Assembly: GCF_037201965.1 (NCBI RefSeq)
Contig: NZ_CP147518.1
Location: 991,001-1,055,000 of the forward strand
Direction of reading: 5' to 3'
Origin: Spirosoma sp. SC4-14
GTDB taxonomy: Bacteria > Bacteroidota > Bacteroidia > Cytophagales > Spirosomataceae
DNA: 64,000 nucleotides
This document shows, one piece after another, positions 1 through 8,628 of the stretch. How positions within the stretch are numbered: the stretch's first letter is position 1; every line of letters begins with the position of its first letter. The notes beneath the pieces are model-generated. The model worked only from the letters and a program-made list of their open reading frames with translations, was not told the DNA's origin and made no database searches. The position numbers were made by a program, and so were the translations under genes.

Positions 1-681
1 GCTTATGGTGGGGGCGGTGATGTCTGTTATCTGGGAATTGACATGGACATGTTCTCATTTATGGACCTGCCCCGCGAACCCTTCGTAATGGGATTAGGAT
101 CGTTTCATCCGCCTAAACAACCCGATCTGGCTATTAAAGCTCTGGCGCAGATCGATGCTGCCGAAAGGCCTAAACTCGTTTGGGTTGGTAATATTGGCAA
201 TCAGGATTACCTGTCTCAGCTTATCACTCTGAGCGATCAGCTTGGTGTTGTTTTTGAGCCTCGCCAATACGTACCTCACCAGGAGTTACTCCAACTACTC
301 AATACGGCTTCCTGTCTGCTCTATACGTCGGCGCTTGAACCATTTGGTCTGGCTCCACTTGAGGCCAATGCCTGCGGATTGCCGGTAGTAGCTGTTGGCG
401 AAGGCGGAGTGCGGGAAACAATCAACGATGGCTATAATGGCCTGCTGACCAGTCGGCGGCCATCCGAAATTGCGGAAGCCGTTCTGCGGATACTGACTAA
501 TCGAAATCTCTTTGAGGGCCTTTCGTCGAACGGACGGCAAATGGTAGCCGATCGGTGGGGAATTGACCAGGCCATTGACCGAATCGAACAGGCACTATTA
601 TCGGTTGCCAGTACGGCTAAACGGCCAGGTCGGACAACCTCCTTTGCTGTCCCCAAAAGCGAAAGCAGCTCCGTGCCCTAG
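1..681 (+). CDS. Glycosyltransferase (GT4-like), 3' part only
   Basis: The reading frame is open to the first base of the window, so the 5' end lies outside it. The visible 226 codons form the C-terminal, nucleotide-sugar-binding Rossmann half of a GT-B glycosyltransferase. A strand with VWVGNIG opens the domain, and the E-x7-E signature of GT4 enzymes is seen as EPFGLAPLE, followed by a Gly/Pro-rich segment (ACGLPVVAV) and a conserved DGYNGLL stretch. Such enzymes transfer a sugar from an NDP- or UDP-sugar to a polysaccharide, lipid or small acceptor in the cytoplasm. The last 25 or so residues are low-complexity and probably dispensable. The acceptor cannot be told from this fragment. It is separated by 238 bp from the next gene. 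Confidence 0.88.
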   Translation, partial: AYGGGGDVCYLGIDMDMFSFMDLPREPFVMGLGSFHPPKQPDLAIKALAQIDAAERPKLVWVGNIGNQDYLSQLITLSDQLGVVFEPRQYVPHQELLQLLNTASCLLYTSALEPFGLAPLEANACGLPVVAVGEGGVRETINDGYNGLLTSRRPSEIAEAVLRILTNRNLFEGLSSNGRQMVADRWGIDQAIDRIEQALLSVASTAKRPGRTTSFAVPKSESSSVP

Positions 682-919
682 TGCCTGCTAGTAGTTGACA
701 GGAGTGCATCAGGTACTTTTTTTGCCCCACGTAGTTTAGAAGCTTACTGCTTACGATGATTTATGCCGTATTGTTGACGGCTCAGATTGGTAGTTTCCGG
801 AGTTTTCTGCTTTTACTATAGAAAGGGTCGGTGTACTGGTTAGCAGGAGCCGATACCGGAAATGTACTCTAATTCAGTCCTTATAACGTCGGGAATACCA
901 CCCGAAACCCTCAACTTGC

Positions 920-2296
920 ATGAATAATTTTAATATTAACCGACGCCATTTCCTTAAGGGAACTACGGCTTCACTTGCCCTTTCGACATTTGGCGAACGG
1001 GGGCTGGATTTAATCTATCCTGCAAAAACCCTGCGCGTTGGGTTAATTGGTACGGGGTGGTATGGAAAAAGCGATTTATTTCGGCTGATTCAGGTGGCAC
1101 CTGTAGAGGTTGTTGCGCTTTGCGATGTTGATAAAAATATGCTTGCCTATGCGGCCAAGCTCGTAAGTCAGCGCCAGAAATCCGGTAAGACACCTAAGCT
1201 CTACGGCGATTACCGGAAAATGCTGGCCGATAACCAACTCGATATTGTGCTGATCGGTACACCCGACCATTGGCATGCGTTGCAAATGATTGATGCAGTC
1301 AAATCTGGCGCTCATGTTTATGTGCAGAAACCCATTAGTGTCGACGTCATTGAAGGCGAAGCGATGGTGGCTGCCGCTCGTAAATATAACCGGGTTGTGC
1401 AGGTAGGTACGCAGCGAAAAAGCACACCACACCTGATAGAAGCCAAGAAAAAAATTGTCGATGCTGGTTTGCTGGGTAAAGTTGCCCATGTAGAAATGTG
1501 TTGTTATCTGCACATGCGCAACAATGGTAACCCACCGGTGCAAGCTGTCCCCGATTTTCTGGACTATGAAATGTGGACTGGTCCGGCTCCTATGCGCCCC
1601 TACGATGGCTTGCCGCATGTGCGCTGGTGGCGGACGTTTATGGAGTATGGGAATGGTATAACGGGCGATATGTGTGTGCATATGTTCGACACTGTTCGCT
1701 GGATGCTGAAACTAGGCTGGCCCAACCGAATTAGCTCAACGGGCGGTATCTATGTTCAGAAAGATGGCAAGTCTAACATCTCCGATACACAGTCTGCTCT
1801 GTTCGAATACGATGGCCTCAACTGCGTATGGCAGCACCGGACCTGGGGAACGCCCAACAATCCTGCTTATCCCTGGTCATTTACGCTGTATGGTGAAAAA
1901 GGAACCCTCTGGGCCAGCACGATGGCTTGTGATTTCATTCCGGATGGGAAGGGCGAAAAAATTCACCTGGATGTTGTCTATGAAAAAGAGAAGTATCCGG
2001 AAGATGTGACCGAACCAACTGAGCCTAAAATTGAGTTGAATGCTGCACCGGCAACCCGGCTGCATATGCTCAATTTCCTGGATGCAATCGATAAGGGCTC
2101 CCGCCCGGTGGCCGATATTGAAGAGGGACATATTTCTACGGCCAGTTGTATTCTGGCGAATATGTCTATGAAAACAGGACGGCCTCTTATCTACGATCCA
2201 CAGAAACGCCAGATCGTAGGCGATTCTGAAGCCAACGCCCTGCTGGCACGGCCCTACCGCCAACCCTGGATACATCCGGATCCTACCGCAGTGTAG
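920..2296 (+). CDS. Gfo/Idh/MocA family oxidoreductase with Tat signal
   Basis: A 458-residue NAD(P)-dependent oxidoreductase of the Gfo/Idh/MocA family. These enzymes oxidise or reduce sugars, inositols and related polyols. The N-terminus has a twin-arginine motif (RRHFLKG, residues 8-14) and a short hydrophobic stretch, so the protein is probably exported folded with its cofactor. The Rossmann fold starts near residue 37 with VGLIGTGWYG. The catalytic-lysine motif appears as VQKPIS near residue 138, where EKP is more usual. The C-terminal half is the alpha/beta substrate-binding domain seen in exported Bacteroidota members. It ends 8 bp before a large convergent hairpin. The substrate is unknown. 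Confidence 0.93.
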   Translation: MNNFNINRRHFLKGTTASLALSTFGERGLDLIYPAKTLRVGLIGTGWYGKSDLFRLIQVAPVEVVALCDVDKNMLAYAAKLVSQRQKSGKTPKLYGDYRKMLADNQLDIVLIGTPDHWHALQMIDAVKSGAHVYVQKPISVDVIEGEAMVAAARKYNRVVQVGTQRKSTPHLIEAKKKIVDAGLLGKVAHVEMCCYLHMRNNGNPPVQAVPDFLDYEMWTGPAPMRPYDGLPHVRWWRTFMEYGNGITGDMCVHMFDTVRWMLKLGWPNRISSTGGIYVQKDGKSNISDTQSALFEYDGLNCVWQHRTWGTPNNPAYPWSFTLYGEKGTLWASTMACDFIPDGKGEKIHLDVVYEKEKYPEDVTEPTEPKIELNAAPATRLHMLNFLDAIDKGSRPVADIEEGHISTASCILANMSMKTGRPLIYDPQKRQIVGDSEANALLARPYRQPWIHPDPTAV

Positions 2297-2303
2297 ACAG
2301 TTT

Positions 2304-2372
2304 ATGAGCTGAAAGCGACCGGGGGTCATGGGCAATCAATCCGCCCATGACCCCCGGTCGCTTTCAGCTCAT
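2304..2372. terminator. Bidirectional terminator, perfect 30-bp hairpin
   Basis: Bases 2304-2333 are the exact reverse complement of 2343-2372, with a 9-base loop. It lies between two convergent genes, and its right arm includes the stop codon of the minus-strand esterase (2369-2371). Neither side has a strong T-tract. The stem is GC-rich in its middle. Confidence 0.85.
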
Positions 2373-3067
2373 TTATGATGTTTCAGGAGCCAGTTGTAGA
2401 GTGTTTTGTCGTCGAACAGGTACTGTATATTATGCCCCTGATTTTCGAGACGGGTAAATTTAACCTGACCATTGCATTGGGCCAGCCGTTTAACCAATTG
2501 TTCGGTTTCACTGATGGGCACAATATCGTCGGCAACTCCATGAAAAGTCCATATTGGTATTTTCTGGAGTTTACAAATTTGCGTTGAATCGTCGCAGCCA
2601 CCACAGAGCGGCATAATAGCCGCAAACCTGTCGGGATAGGCTACCGCGGTTTGCCATGCACCGTACCCACCCATACTGATGCCCGTTAGATACACTCGCT
2701 TCGTATCGATGCGGTAGCGGTTGATTAACTCAGCATAAAGTGGCTCAAACCAGTTGTCGGTCGACCAGAATTTGCCATCGGGGCATTGGGGCGAAGCAAT
2801 AATAAAGGAGTAATGATTTCCTTTTTCAACCAGAGAGGGCAGGCCGTATACCTTAAGTTTGTTCAGGTCGTTGCCACGCTGTGAACCCCCGTGCAGGTAA
2901 ATAACCAGCGGGTAAGAGCCCTTCGACGTAGCATAGTCGTTCGGTAAATACAGCAGATAGGGGTACTTTGCTTCTGCCTTGCTTTTTACCGTTGCCTGGC
3001 CCAACGCTTTGTAGTTAGAATAATAAACCAGAAAACTCCAGAACGCGAAGGCAATGAACCGGGTCAT
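2369..3067 (-). CDS. Secreted alpha/beta hydrolase (esterase, prolyl-oligopeptidase-like)
   Basis: A 232-residue serine hydrolase with a Sec signal peptide (hydrophobic residues 4-16, probable cleavage near ALGQA at about 24). The fold shows the oxyanion-region motif YLHGGS (residues 57-62), the nucleophile elbow GISMGGYG with Ser131, an acid in VADDIVP (Asp180/181) and His212 in QGHN. The arrangement matches secreted carboxylesterases related to prolyl oligopeptidase and feruloyl esterase catalytic domains. The substrate is probably an ester released from plant or microbial polymers, but that is inference. Six cysteines lie between residues 95 and 198 and may form disulfides after export. 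Confidence 0.88.
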   Translation of the reverse strand: MTRFIAFAFWSFLVYYSNYKALGQATVKSKAEAKYPYLLYLPNDYATSKGSYPLVIYLHGGSQRGNDLNKLKVYGLPSLVEKGNHYSFIIASPQCPDGKFWSTDNWFEPLYAELINRYRIDTKRVYLTGISMGGYGAWQTAVAYPDRFAAIMPLCGGCDDSTQICKLQKIPIWTFHGVADDIVPISETEQLVKRLAQCNGQVKFTRLENQGHNIQYLFDDKTLYNWLLKHHK

Positions 3068-3145
3068 ATCGGTAGAAATAATACGGCAAAGGTCCTCAAT
3101 TATGAGCGAAATGTAACAGCATTTTGCGGATGAACCAGTTGGTTT

Positions 3146-4774
3146 CTACAGCGTGTTAGGGTTTTTACTGGCCAACTGATCGCTCAGGTGGACATATTCG
3201 GCCGGGAATACGAGTCGAAAGGTAGTACCGATATTTACTGTACTGTCAACTTCAATGGTAGCGCCTAATTTCTCGGCCAATGCTTTTACAATCGATAGGC
3301 CCAGGCCCGACGAGCCTTCGTTGTTGGTTGGCTGAGCCGACAGCCGCTGAAACCGCTTGAACAGTTTTTCCTGATCGGCTGGCGTAATACCCGGCCCTTC
3401 GTCCTGAACAGAAAGGGTTAATTGCTGGCCGCGCAGAGCTGTCTGAACATATACATTTCGGCCAAACGGAGAGAATTTAAGCGCATTACTGATCAGGTTA
3501 TCAAGAATGCGTACCAGCGATTCGGGGTCGGTGTGTAGTATTACCGGCCGTTCCAGATTGCGAACATGAATGCGAATATCTTTCTGATAAGCCTGTGCGG
3601 CAAAACCATCGACAATGACAGCGATCAGATCGTCGAGCTCAATGTCCTGCCGATTTATGGGTAGATTGGAGGTAATAAGCCGGTTGAAATAAACAATGCT
3701 ATCGATTAGATTAAGCCCACGTTTAATGGTTTTCTGACCATATTCGATGTTCTCGGTCTGTTCGTCATTGAGCGGACCATTCATCGGCAGAAAACTGAAC
3801 ACAAAACTTAAGGTCGACAAGGGCGATTTAAGGTCATGGGCAATAACACTGATTAAGTTTTCGATTTCGCGATTGGCCTCAAAGAGTTGCTGATTTTTCT
3901 GATAAAGCTCCGTTACATCATTGAATAGCCAGATTCGGCCCTTAAAATAAGGAGAAAAAATAGGTCGTGTTAGTACCGATAAAATTCGGTCGCTGAACGT
4001 CCAGATCCATTCTTTAATGCTGAAATTCGGATCATGAATAAATTTGGAGGCTGTTTGGTTGATCTCGTCCAGATTCTGAGCCCGGTTTCGCAGTTGCATC
4101 ATGCCAACCGATAAGTTGGCAGGTGATGGACGAAGTTCGCCGGGTTCGAGATTTAGTAATTCAACGGCGGCCTGATTTACCCAGCTTGTTTCTTCGTCTT
4201 CGTTGATCAGGATTACGGCCTGAGGAACAATGCCAAACAAAAACCGATATTGTTGTTCCAGGGCAATGCGCTGAAGCGATAAGCTGCTAATCAATACTTT
4301 ATCGCTAAACCGATATAAGGCATCTTCAATGTCATCCACCGAATCATCGGATGGCATTTCCCAGCCAATCAGTATCCAGCCTTTAAACGTATAATTTGTT
4401 AACCGAAAGCCAGCCACCTGTTTAAAATTGCCCAATATTCCTTTCAGGGCCCGGCGTGGCACAAAGTTCTGATCGAAAAAGAATGGTGTTGATTGAGTCA
4501 GATCGTTGAGTTGAGCAGGGTTGAGCAGGCTTGATGTTTTTATAGGCGAACTGGAAAACGGAACCGTGGCGGTCCATTCGTCGCGTTCCTGAACAATATA
4601 GCAACTGTCGGCTTTCAGAAAAGCCAGCATTTCGGCAATGTAAGCTTCCTGTAGCTTCGGGCCTATTTCTGTCGCTTCAATAATACGGAATCGCTTTTCT
4701 AGCGTTTTAAAATCCATGTCGGTAGGAGACACAACTGGCACCTGTTTGCCAGTAGCATGTGGGCCGCACATCAT
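3146..4774 (-). CDS. PAS-domain sensor histidine kinase
   Basis: A 542-residue cytoplasmic sensor kinase without obvious transmembrane helices. Residues of about 30-160 look like a GAF-type sensory domain, and 175-290 are a PAS domain. The HisKA dimerisation domain has the phosphoacceptor His313 in VIAHDLKSPLS. The HATPase domain has an N-box (DNLISNALKFSP), a G1 box (DEGPGI) and a G2 box (SGLGLSIVKALAE). It starts 21 bp after the stop of the RsbQ-like hydrolase on the same strand, so the two are probably co-transcribed. No receiver domain is fused and no response regulator lies next to it. An alternative start is Met20 (4717). The hydrolase neighbour suggests it senses a hydrolase-bound small molecule; see findings. 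Confidence 0.93.
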   Translation of the reverse strand: MMCGPHATGKQVPVVSPTDMDFKTLEKRFRIIEATEIGPKLQEAYIAEMLAFLKADSCYIVQERDEWTATVPFSSSPIKTSSLLNPAQLNDLTQSTPFFFDQNFVPRRALKGILGNFKQVAGFRLTNYTFKGWILIGWEMPSDDSVDDIEDALYRFSDKVLISSLSLQRIALEQQYRFLFGIVPQAVILINEDEETSWVNQAAVELLNLEPGELRPSPANLSVGMMQLRNRAQNLDEINQTASKFIHDPNFSIKEWIWTFSDRILSVLTRPIFSPYFKGRIWLFNDVTELYQKNQQLFEANREIENLISVIAHDLKSPLSTLSFVFSFLPMNGPLNDEQTENIEYGQKTIKRGLNLIDSIVYFNRLITSNLPINRQDIELDDLIAVIVDGFAAQAYQKDIRIHVRNLERPVILHTDPESLVRILDNLISNALKFSPFGRNVYVQTALRGQQLTLSVQDEGPGITPADQEKLFKRFQRLSAQPTNNEGSSGLGLSIVKALAEKLGATIEVDSTVNIGTTFRLVFPAEYVHLSDQLASKNPNTL

Positions 4775-4795
4775 GCGATGTGGAATATGATTAAC

Positions 4796-5593
4796 TTAGC
4801 TCAGAAAAGGCTGGATAGCTTTGATTACTTTGGCAGGGTCACTTATGTGTGGCAAATGCCCTTCGGTATCGACAAAGGCGAGAATAGCATTAGGCATCTG
4901 CTTTTCCATATAATAAGCAACATCATTCGGCACAGCAATGTCTTCTTTGGCCTGAATGAGTAGGGTTTGGTGGGGTAACTGAGTAATATCGGTACGGTGG
5001 TCGGAATAGAAAATAACTTTTGCAATGGCCAGTGCTACATCCGGCCGCATTGCCGATAGGGTTTTGGTGAAAGCCTGGGCATATTGAGGACGAGTTGGGT
5101 TGGCCATCACCATGGGGGCAAACCCGCTGGCCCAGGCATGAAAGTTACCTTCCATTTGCGCAAACAGATCTTCCAGCACTTCATGACTAAAACCCCCTAC
5201 ATAACTTTCTTCGTTGGTGTAACAGGGCGAAGCGTTCAGAAGAATCAACCGCGAAAACCAATCGGGCTCCTGAATGGCGGCCAGTGTTCCGCTCATACCA
5301 CCGGCTGAGTGACCAATAAAAATGACATCCTCCAATTTGAGCTCTTCAAATATGTCGAGAATATCATCCGCATATGAATAAAGCTGCTTATACTTACGTG
5401 GGTTGAAAAAGGGGGTAGTGGCTTCGTTAGCACCTACATAATCGAACAAAACAATCCGATAACCATCGGTAAAGGCCGGAATGATTTCTTTCCAGGCGCT
5501 CTGGTCGGTGCCAAATCCATGTGCAAAAACCAGTGTCTTGTCTGCTTGCTGATTACCGACCAGACGAACATTATTTCGAGCAAGGATCGACAT
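4796..5593 (-). CDS. RsbQ-like alpha/beta hydrolase
   Basis: A 265-residue alpha/beta hydrolase that closely resembles Bacillus RsbQ and the plant D14/KAI2 receptors in motif order and length. The N-terminus has FAHGFGTDQSAW. The nucleophile Ser96 sits in IGHSAGGM, Asp218 in KEDIAVP and His246 in EGHLPHISDP. RsbQ of B. subtilis has its triad at almost the same positions and works with a PAS-domain phosphatase (RsbP) in energy-stress signalling. Here the downstream partner is a PAS histidine kinase instead. It has no signal peptide. The reaction is probably slow hydrolysis of a small hydrophobic ester or lactone used as a signal, which is inference from the family. Confidence 0.9.
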   Translation of the reverse strand: MSILARNNVRLVGNQQADKTLVFAHGFGTDQSAWKEIIPAFTDGYRIVLFDYVGANEATTPFFNPRKYKQLYSYADDILDIFEELKLEDVIFIGHSAGGMSGTLAAIQEPDWFSRLILLNASPCYTNEESYVGGFSHEVLEDLFAQMEGNFHAWASGFAPMVMANPTRPQYAQAFTKTLSAMRPDVALAIAKVIFYSDHRTDITQLPHQTLLIQAKEDIAVPNDVAYYMEKQMPNAILAFVDTEGHLPHISDPAKVIKAIQPFLS

Positions 5594-5806
5594 GAAATAA
5601 GTTTAGTTTTATTTTCTGAATTTATATTTTTTATACTTATTGTTTAATTGATGGTGTATTGTGTTCGAAATTTATTGAAAAAATTACGGATCACTGGCAT
5701 GAAAGTATCGGTATTTCTTCTCTCTAAGAGACTGCTCATTCTAAAATTGACTATAAGGTGTCTTTTTCTATAGTATTTATAGATAAAATAGTGCCTATTC
5801 TATATT

Positions 5807-6442
5807 TTATATAAATTTCTTTAAAACGCCGGTGTCTACTGTATGTACACCGTTGAACTCAGTTATGCTTACGGCTGGTATGTCAGTCTGAATTTGGGCC
5901 AGAAAAGTCTCTTTGTTGAGTGTAAGGAGGTAGGCATCCTGGTCGCCATATACATAGTGCGTTTCAACCGATGCCAAACGGGGTAAATCGACCAGATTTT
6001 GGAGACCATCCGGAAAGTATCCAGCCCATAAAATCAACCGATCGATTCGAATATGGCCATGGTTAAGCCAGCGACAGGCCGTGGCTGCCCCCTGCGAAAA
6101 GCCTAATACGGTAATGTGGAGGTTGAGATCTGGGGAGAGTATCCGATCATAGAGAGAATTCAAATACGCTGTTAAATCCTCAATTTCGTGCTCCCGGTCT
6201 TCCCGTGTTTGCCACGAAGCACCAATTCGTTTGTATTCGTTATTCAAATAAAAACGCGATAATCCTTCTGGAACCACAACCATTGTTCGGCCATCGTCGA
6301 GTTCTGAAAATTTCCGACCAAAATATTGAGCTAACTGACCATAGCCGTGAAGGCAAAACCAGACCGATCTGGTTTGTTCGGTCAATTGGCCAATCGTATA
6401 ATAACGAGCAGTACGCTGGACTATAAGATGATTTTCAAGCAT
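5807..6442 (-). CDS. Phospholipase/carboxylesterase family serine hydrolase
   Basis: A 211-residue cytoplasmic alpha/beta hydrolase of the small carboxylesterase/thioesterase class (YpfH/EstB-like). It shows LHGYGQ at residues 31-36, the nucleophile elbow GFSQGAA with Ser116, an acid near YGDQDAY, and a terminal His200 in GVHTVDTG. It is the last gene of a probable three-gene operon (MarR regulator, hotdog protein, esterase), starting 21 bp after the DUF4442 gene. The operon partner suggests acyl-thioester or acyl-ester chemistry. The substrate is not known. Confidence 0.85.
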   Translation of the reverse strand: MLENHLIVQRTARYYTIGQLTEQTRSVWFCLHGYGQLAQYFGRKFSELDDGRTMVVVPEGLSRFYLNNEYKRIGASWQTREDREHEIEDLTAYLNSLYDRILSPDLNLHITVLGFSQGAATACRWLNHGHIRIDRLILWAGYFPDGLQNLVDLPRLASVETHYVYGDQDAYLLTLNKETFLAQIQTDIPAVSITEFNGVHTVDTGVLKKFI

Positions 6443-6463
6443 GCAGCAGGTAGTGTTGGGGGC

Positions 6464-7000
6464 TTACCGCTGAAATCGCGATTGTTGCCGGTCTTTTTTT
6501 CGCTGTTCGTAATGGCCTTTTTCGGCAATGTAGCATAAACGGTCAAGCTCAGCGTGTACAACTCCCTGTTTATCGAGCCATTGAACCGTAAAAACGTGCT
6601 CGGTTTGTCCATGGGTTTCTACCTCCCGGCGGATGGTTTCGAGGTGTTCATCGGTCACAGCAAAGCGGGCGTATAACGTTTGCCGACCTGGTTTGCGGAA
6701 TCGAATACTGGCCGATTTATCCCAGACAACATATTGGTTGCCCAGAATTTTCAGTAGCATGACCATGTAAAACGGATCGGTGGCCGAAAACAGACTGCCG
6801 CCAAAAATGGTGCCTACATAGTTATAAGTCCAGATGTTTCGGCGTAAACGAATGTGTACTTCCCGCCAGTCGGCCGACCAGAATAAAATCTGGCCACCCG
6901 TTCCGAAATACATCGGATACCAGTTGAGCACCGTTCGAAACCACCACGACCTGGCCGATTCCTGGCGGTTGGTTTGTAGAAAATCGGGTTTCATAGTCAA
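6464..7000 (-). CDS. DUF4442 hotdog-fold protein (thioesterase-like)
   Basis: A 178-residue protein with the DUF4442 pattern, a divergent hotdog fold related to PaaI/YiiD-type thioesterases. The recognisable core runs through RNIWTYNYVGTIFGGSLFSA and the following helix, then WDKSASIRFRKPG. The hotdog helix preceded by a small-residue turn (GTIFGGSLF) is where substrate acyl groups bind in relatives. The C-terminal 15 residues are basic and look disordered. It lies between a MarR regulator (53 bp upstream) and an esterase (21 bp downstream). Catalysis has not been shown for most DUF4442 proteins, so a thioesterase role is inferred. Confidence 0.82.
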   Translation of the reverse strand: MTMKPDFLQTNRQESARSWWFRTVLNWYPMYFGTGGQILFWSADWREVHIRLRRNIWTYNYVGTIFGGSLFSATDPFYMVMLLKILGNQYVVWDKSASIRFRKPGRQTLYARFAVTDEHLETIRREVETHGQTEHVFTVQWLDKQGVVHAELDRLCYIAEKGHYEQRKKDRQQSRFQR

Positions 7001-7053
7001 ATGTTAACTCTGTTTGCAGGAGTTTGGCCTCTGAATGAGCCGTCAGTAAAAAG

Positions 7054-7449
7054 TCAGAAAATCAATTTTTGTGAAAGAGCCGTTAGCCCACCTACAATGT
7101 CGGGCCCAAGCTCGTTGTAAACCTGCTGATTCAGGCTTTTCCAGATGTTGTGGCAGCGTTTAGCCAGGCTGGTGCCATGGTCGGTTAAAAACAAGCCATG
7201 TCGCAGATCGTTGGTTAACCAGCCGTTTTTTTGCAGAAGCTTCACATCCCGGTTCATGGCTGATTTTTCGATTTGCAGCTTTTTCGCTAAGGCGGCCTGC
7301 CTAATACCGGGTTGAGCAAACAGGTGCATAAGCAGTCCTGCCTGGGTAAAGGTTACGCCCAATGGTAAGAAAGCTCCGTTGTAACGGCTGGTTAGTATGC
7401 GTGCCTGCATTCGCAGCCGTCCCGCTATACAGTACGTTTCGGTATCCAT
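7054..7449 (-). CDS. MarR family transcriptional regulator
   Basis: A 131-residue winged-helix regulator. The DNA-binding region runs from about residue 35 to 95 (FTQAGLLMHLFAQPGIRQAALAKKL cut into its helices, then a recognition helix around EKSAMNRDVKLLQKNGW and a wing at LRHGLFLTDHG). The flanking helices at both ends serve dimerisation. It is the first gene of the minus-strand operon that also holds the DUF4442 protein and an esterase. A near-perfect palindrome 17 bp upstream of its start is the obvious operator, so it probably represses its own operon. MarR proteins usually respond to small aromatic or lipophilic ligands. Confidence 0.9.
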   Translation of the reverse strand: MDTETYCIAGRLRMQARILTSRYNGAFLPLGVTFTQAGLLMHLFAQPGIRQAALAKKLQIEKSAMNRDVKLLQKNGWLTNDLRHGLFLTDHGTSLAKRCHNIWKSLNQQVYNELGPDIVGGLTALSQKLIF

Positions 7450-7466
7450 ACCCTAAATATGTTTTG

Positions 7467-7490
7467 CAAAAGTTGTATATGCAACTTTTG
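7467..7490. promoter_or_regulatory. Probable MarR operator palindrome
   Basis: A 24-bp sequence with 9-bp perfect inverted arms (CAAAAGTTG and CAACTTTTG) around six bases. It lies 17 bp upstream of the MarR start codon and within the region expected to hold its promoter. The size and symmetry fit a MarR dimer site. Confidence 0.75.
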
Positions 7491-7714
7491 TGGTGAAAGT
7501 ATTGAGCCATAGCAGAATCGATCGATGGGCTAGTTGCTCTGCCTCACCCATGTCAGCATAATTGTTTCATGGCAGACTGATTAGGAGCATAGGCGTATTG
7601 CTCTATACTGTTAATCGCTCGATACGACCACGATTTGGCTAAACAAACCTGAGATCCGGCAAAATAGAGCAGCCTGCTTCTACTGACCTTTGTCTTACTA
7701 AAACAGCGACATAG

Positions 7715-8608
7715 ATGAACGTATTTATTACCGGAGCCACAGGATTTATTGGCTCTGCCCTTGTTAAAGAATTGATAGGAGCTGGTCATCAGGTGTTAGG
7801 GCTGGCACGTTCGCAGGCGGCTGCCGATTCGCTTTTGGCCATGGGAGCTGCCGTCCATCGGGGTGATCTTCAGGACCTGGCTAGTTTGCAAACGGGAGCC
7901 GCAACTGCCGACGGCGTAATCCATGCTGGCTTTGTTCATGATTTTTCCCGCTTCAAGGAGGTTTGTGAAATAGACAGACTGGCTATCGAAGCCATGGGTT
8001 CAACACTGGCCGGCTCAGGCCGTCCGTTTATCGTTACTTCTGGTACGGCACTGGTTAGCCCTGGCATCCTGGCTACCGAAGATAGGAAGAGCCAGCATGA
8101 TCCCAATAAATTTCCGCGCGTTTCGGAGTCGGCTGGTTTTTCGTTTACCGATCAGGGCGTTCGGACAGTAGCAATCCGATTATCGCCGTCGGTTCATGGT
8201 GAGGGCGATCATCATGGGTTCGTGCCGATGCTGATTAACATTGCTCGTCAGAAAGGGGTAGCGGCCTATATTGGCGAAGGGCTCAACCGCTGGAATGCCG
8301 TCCATCGTCTGGATGCTGTCCGTCTCTATCGATTGGCGCTGGAGCAAGGAGAAACGGGAGCCCGCTATCATGCCGTTGGCGATGAAGCCATTACCTTAAA
8401 AACGATTGCAGAAGCGATCGGTAAAAAACTGAACATTCCGGTGGTATCCATAGCACCCGAAGAGGCTCCTGCTCATTTTGGCCCGTTTGCTGCGTTTGCG
8501 GCCATCGATTGCCCGGCTTCCAGTAAGCTCACCCAGGAACGCCTGAACTGGCATCCGGAGCACCCATCCTTGCCCGATGACCTTGCCACTGATATCTACT
8601 TCAACTAA
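7715..8608 (+). CDS. NAD(P)-dependent SDR/epimerase-like oxidoreductase
   Basis: A 297-residue extended or atypical short-chain dehydrogenase. The cofactor-binding motif GATGFIG is at residues 7-13, and an acidic strand end (HRGDLQDL) and VTSGTAL follow at the expected places. The canonical Tyr-x3-Lys pair is not clear, which fits atypical SDRs. The protein resembles bacterial family members annotated as epimerases or dihydroflavonol-reductase-like. It is followed after 20 bp by an AraC regulator on the same strand, which probably controls it. The substrate is unknown. Confidence 0.88.
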   Translation: MNVFITGATGFIGSALVKELIGAGHQVLGLARSQAAADSLLAMGAAVHRGDLQDLASLQTGAATADGVIHAGFVHDFSRFKEVCEIDRLAIEAMGSTLAGSGRPFIVTSGTALVSPGILATEDRKSQHDPNKFPRVSESAGFSFTDQGVRTVAIRLSPSVHGEGDHHGFVPMLINIARQKGVAAYIGEGLNRWNAVHRLDAVRLYRLALEQGETGARYHAVGDEAITLKTIAEAIGKKLNIPVVSIAPEEAPAHFGPFAAFAAIDCPASSKLTQERLNWHPEHPSLPDDLATDIYFN

Positions 8609-8628
8609 TTACGCTATCTTGTGGTGTC

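Noticed and set aside
2304-2372. Hairpin as an attachment site or transposon end
   Set aside because: No flanking duplication or transposase exists, and the position between convergent genes explains it as a terminator.
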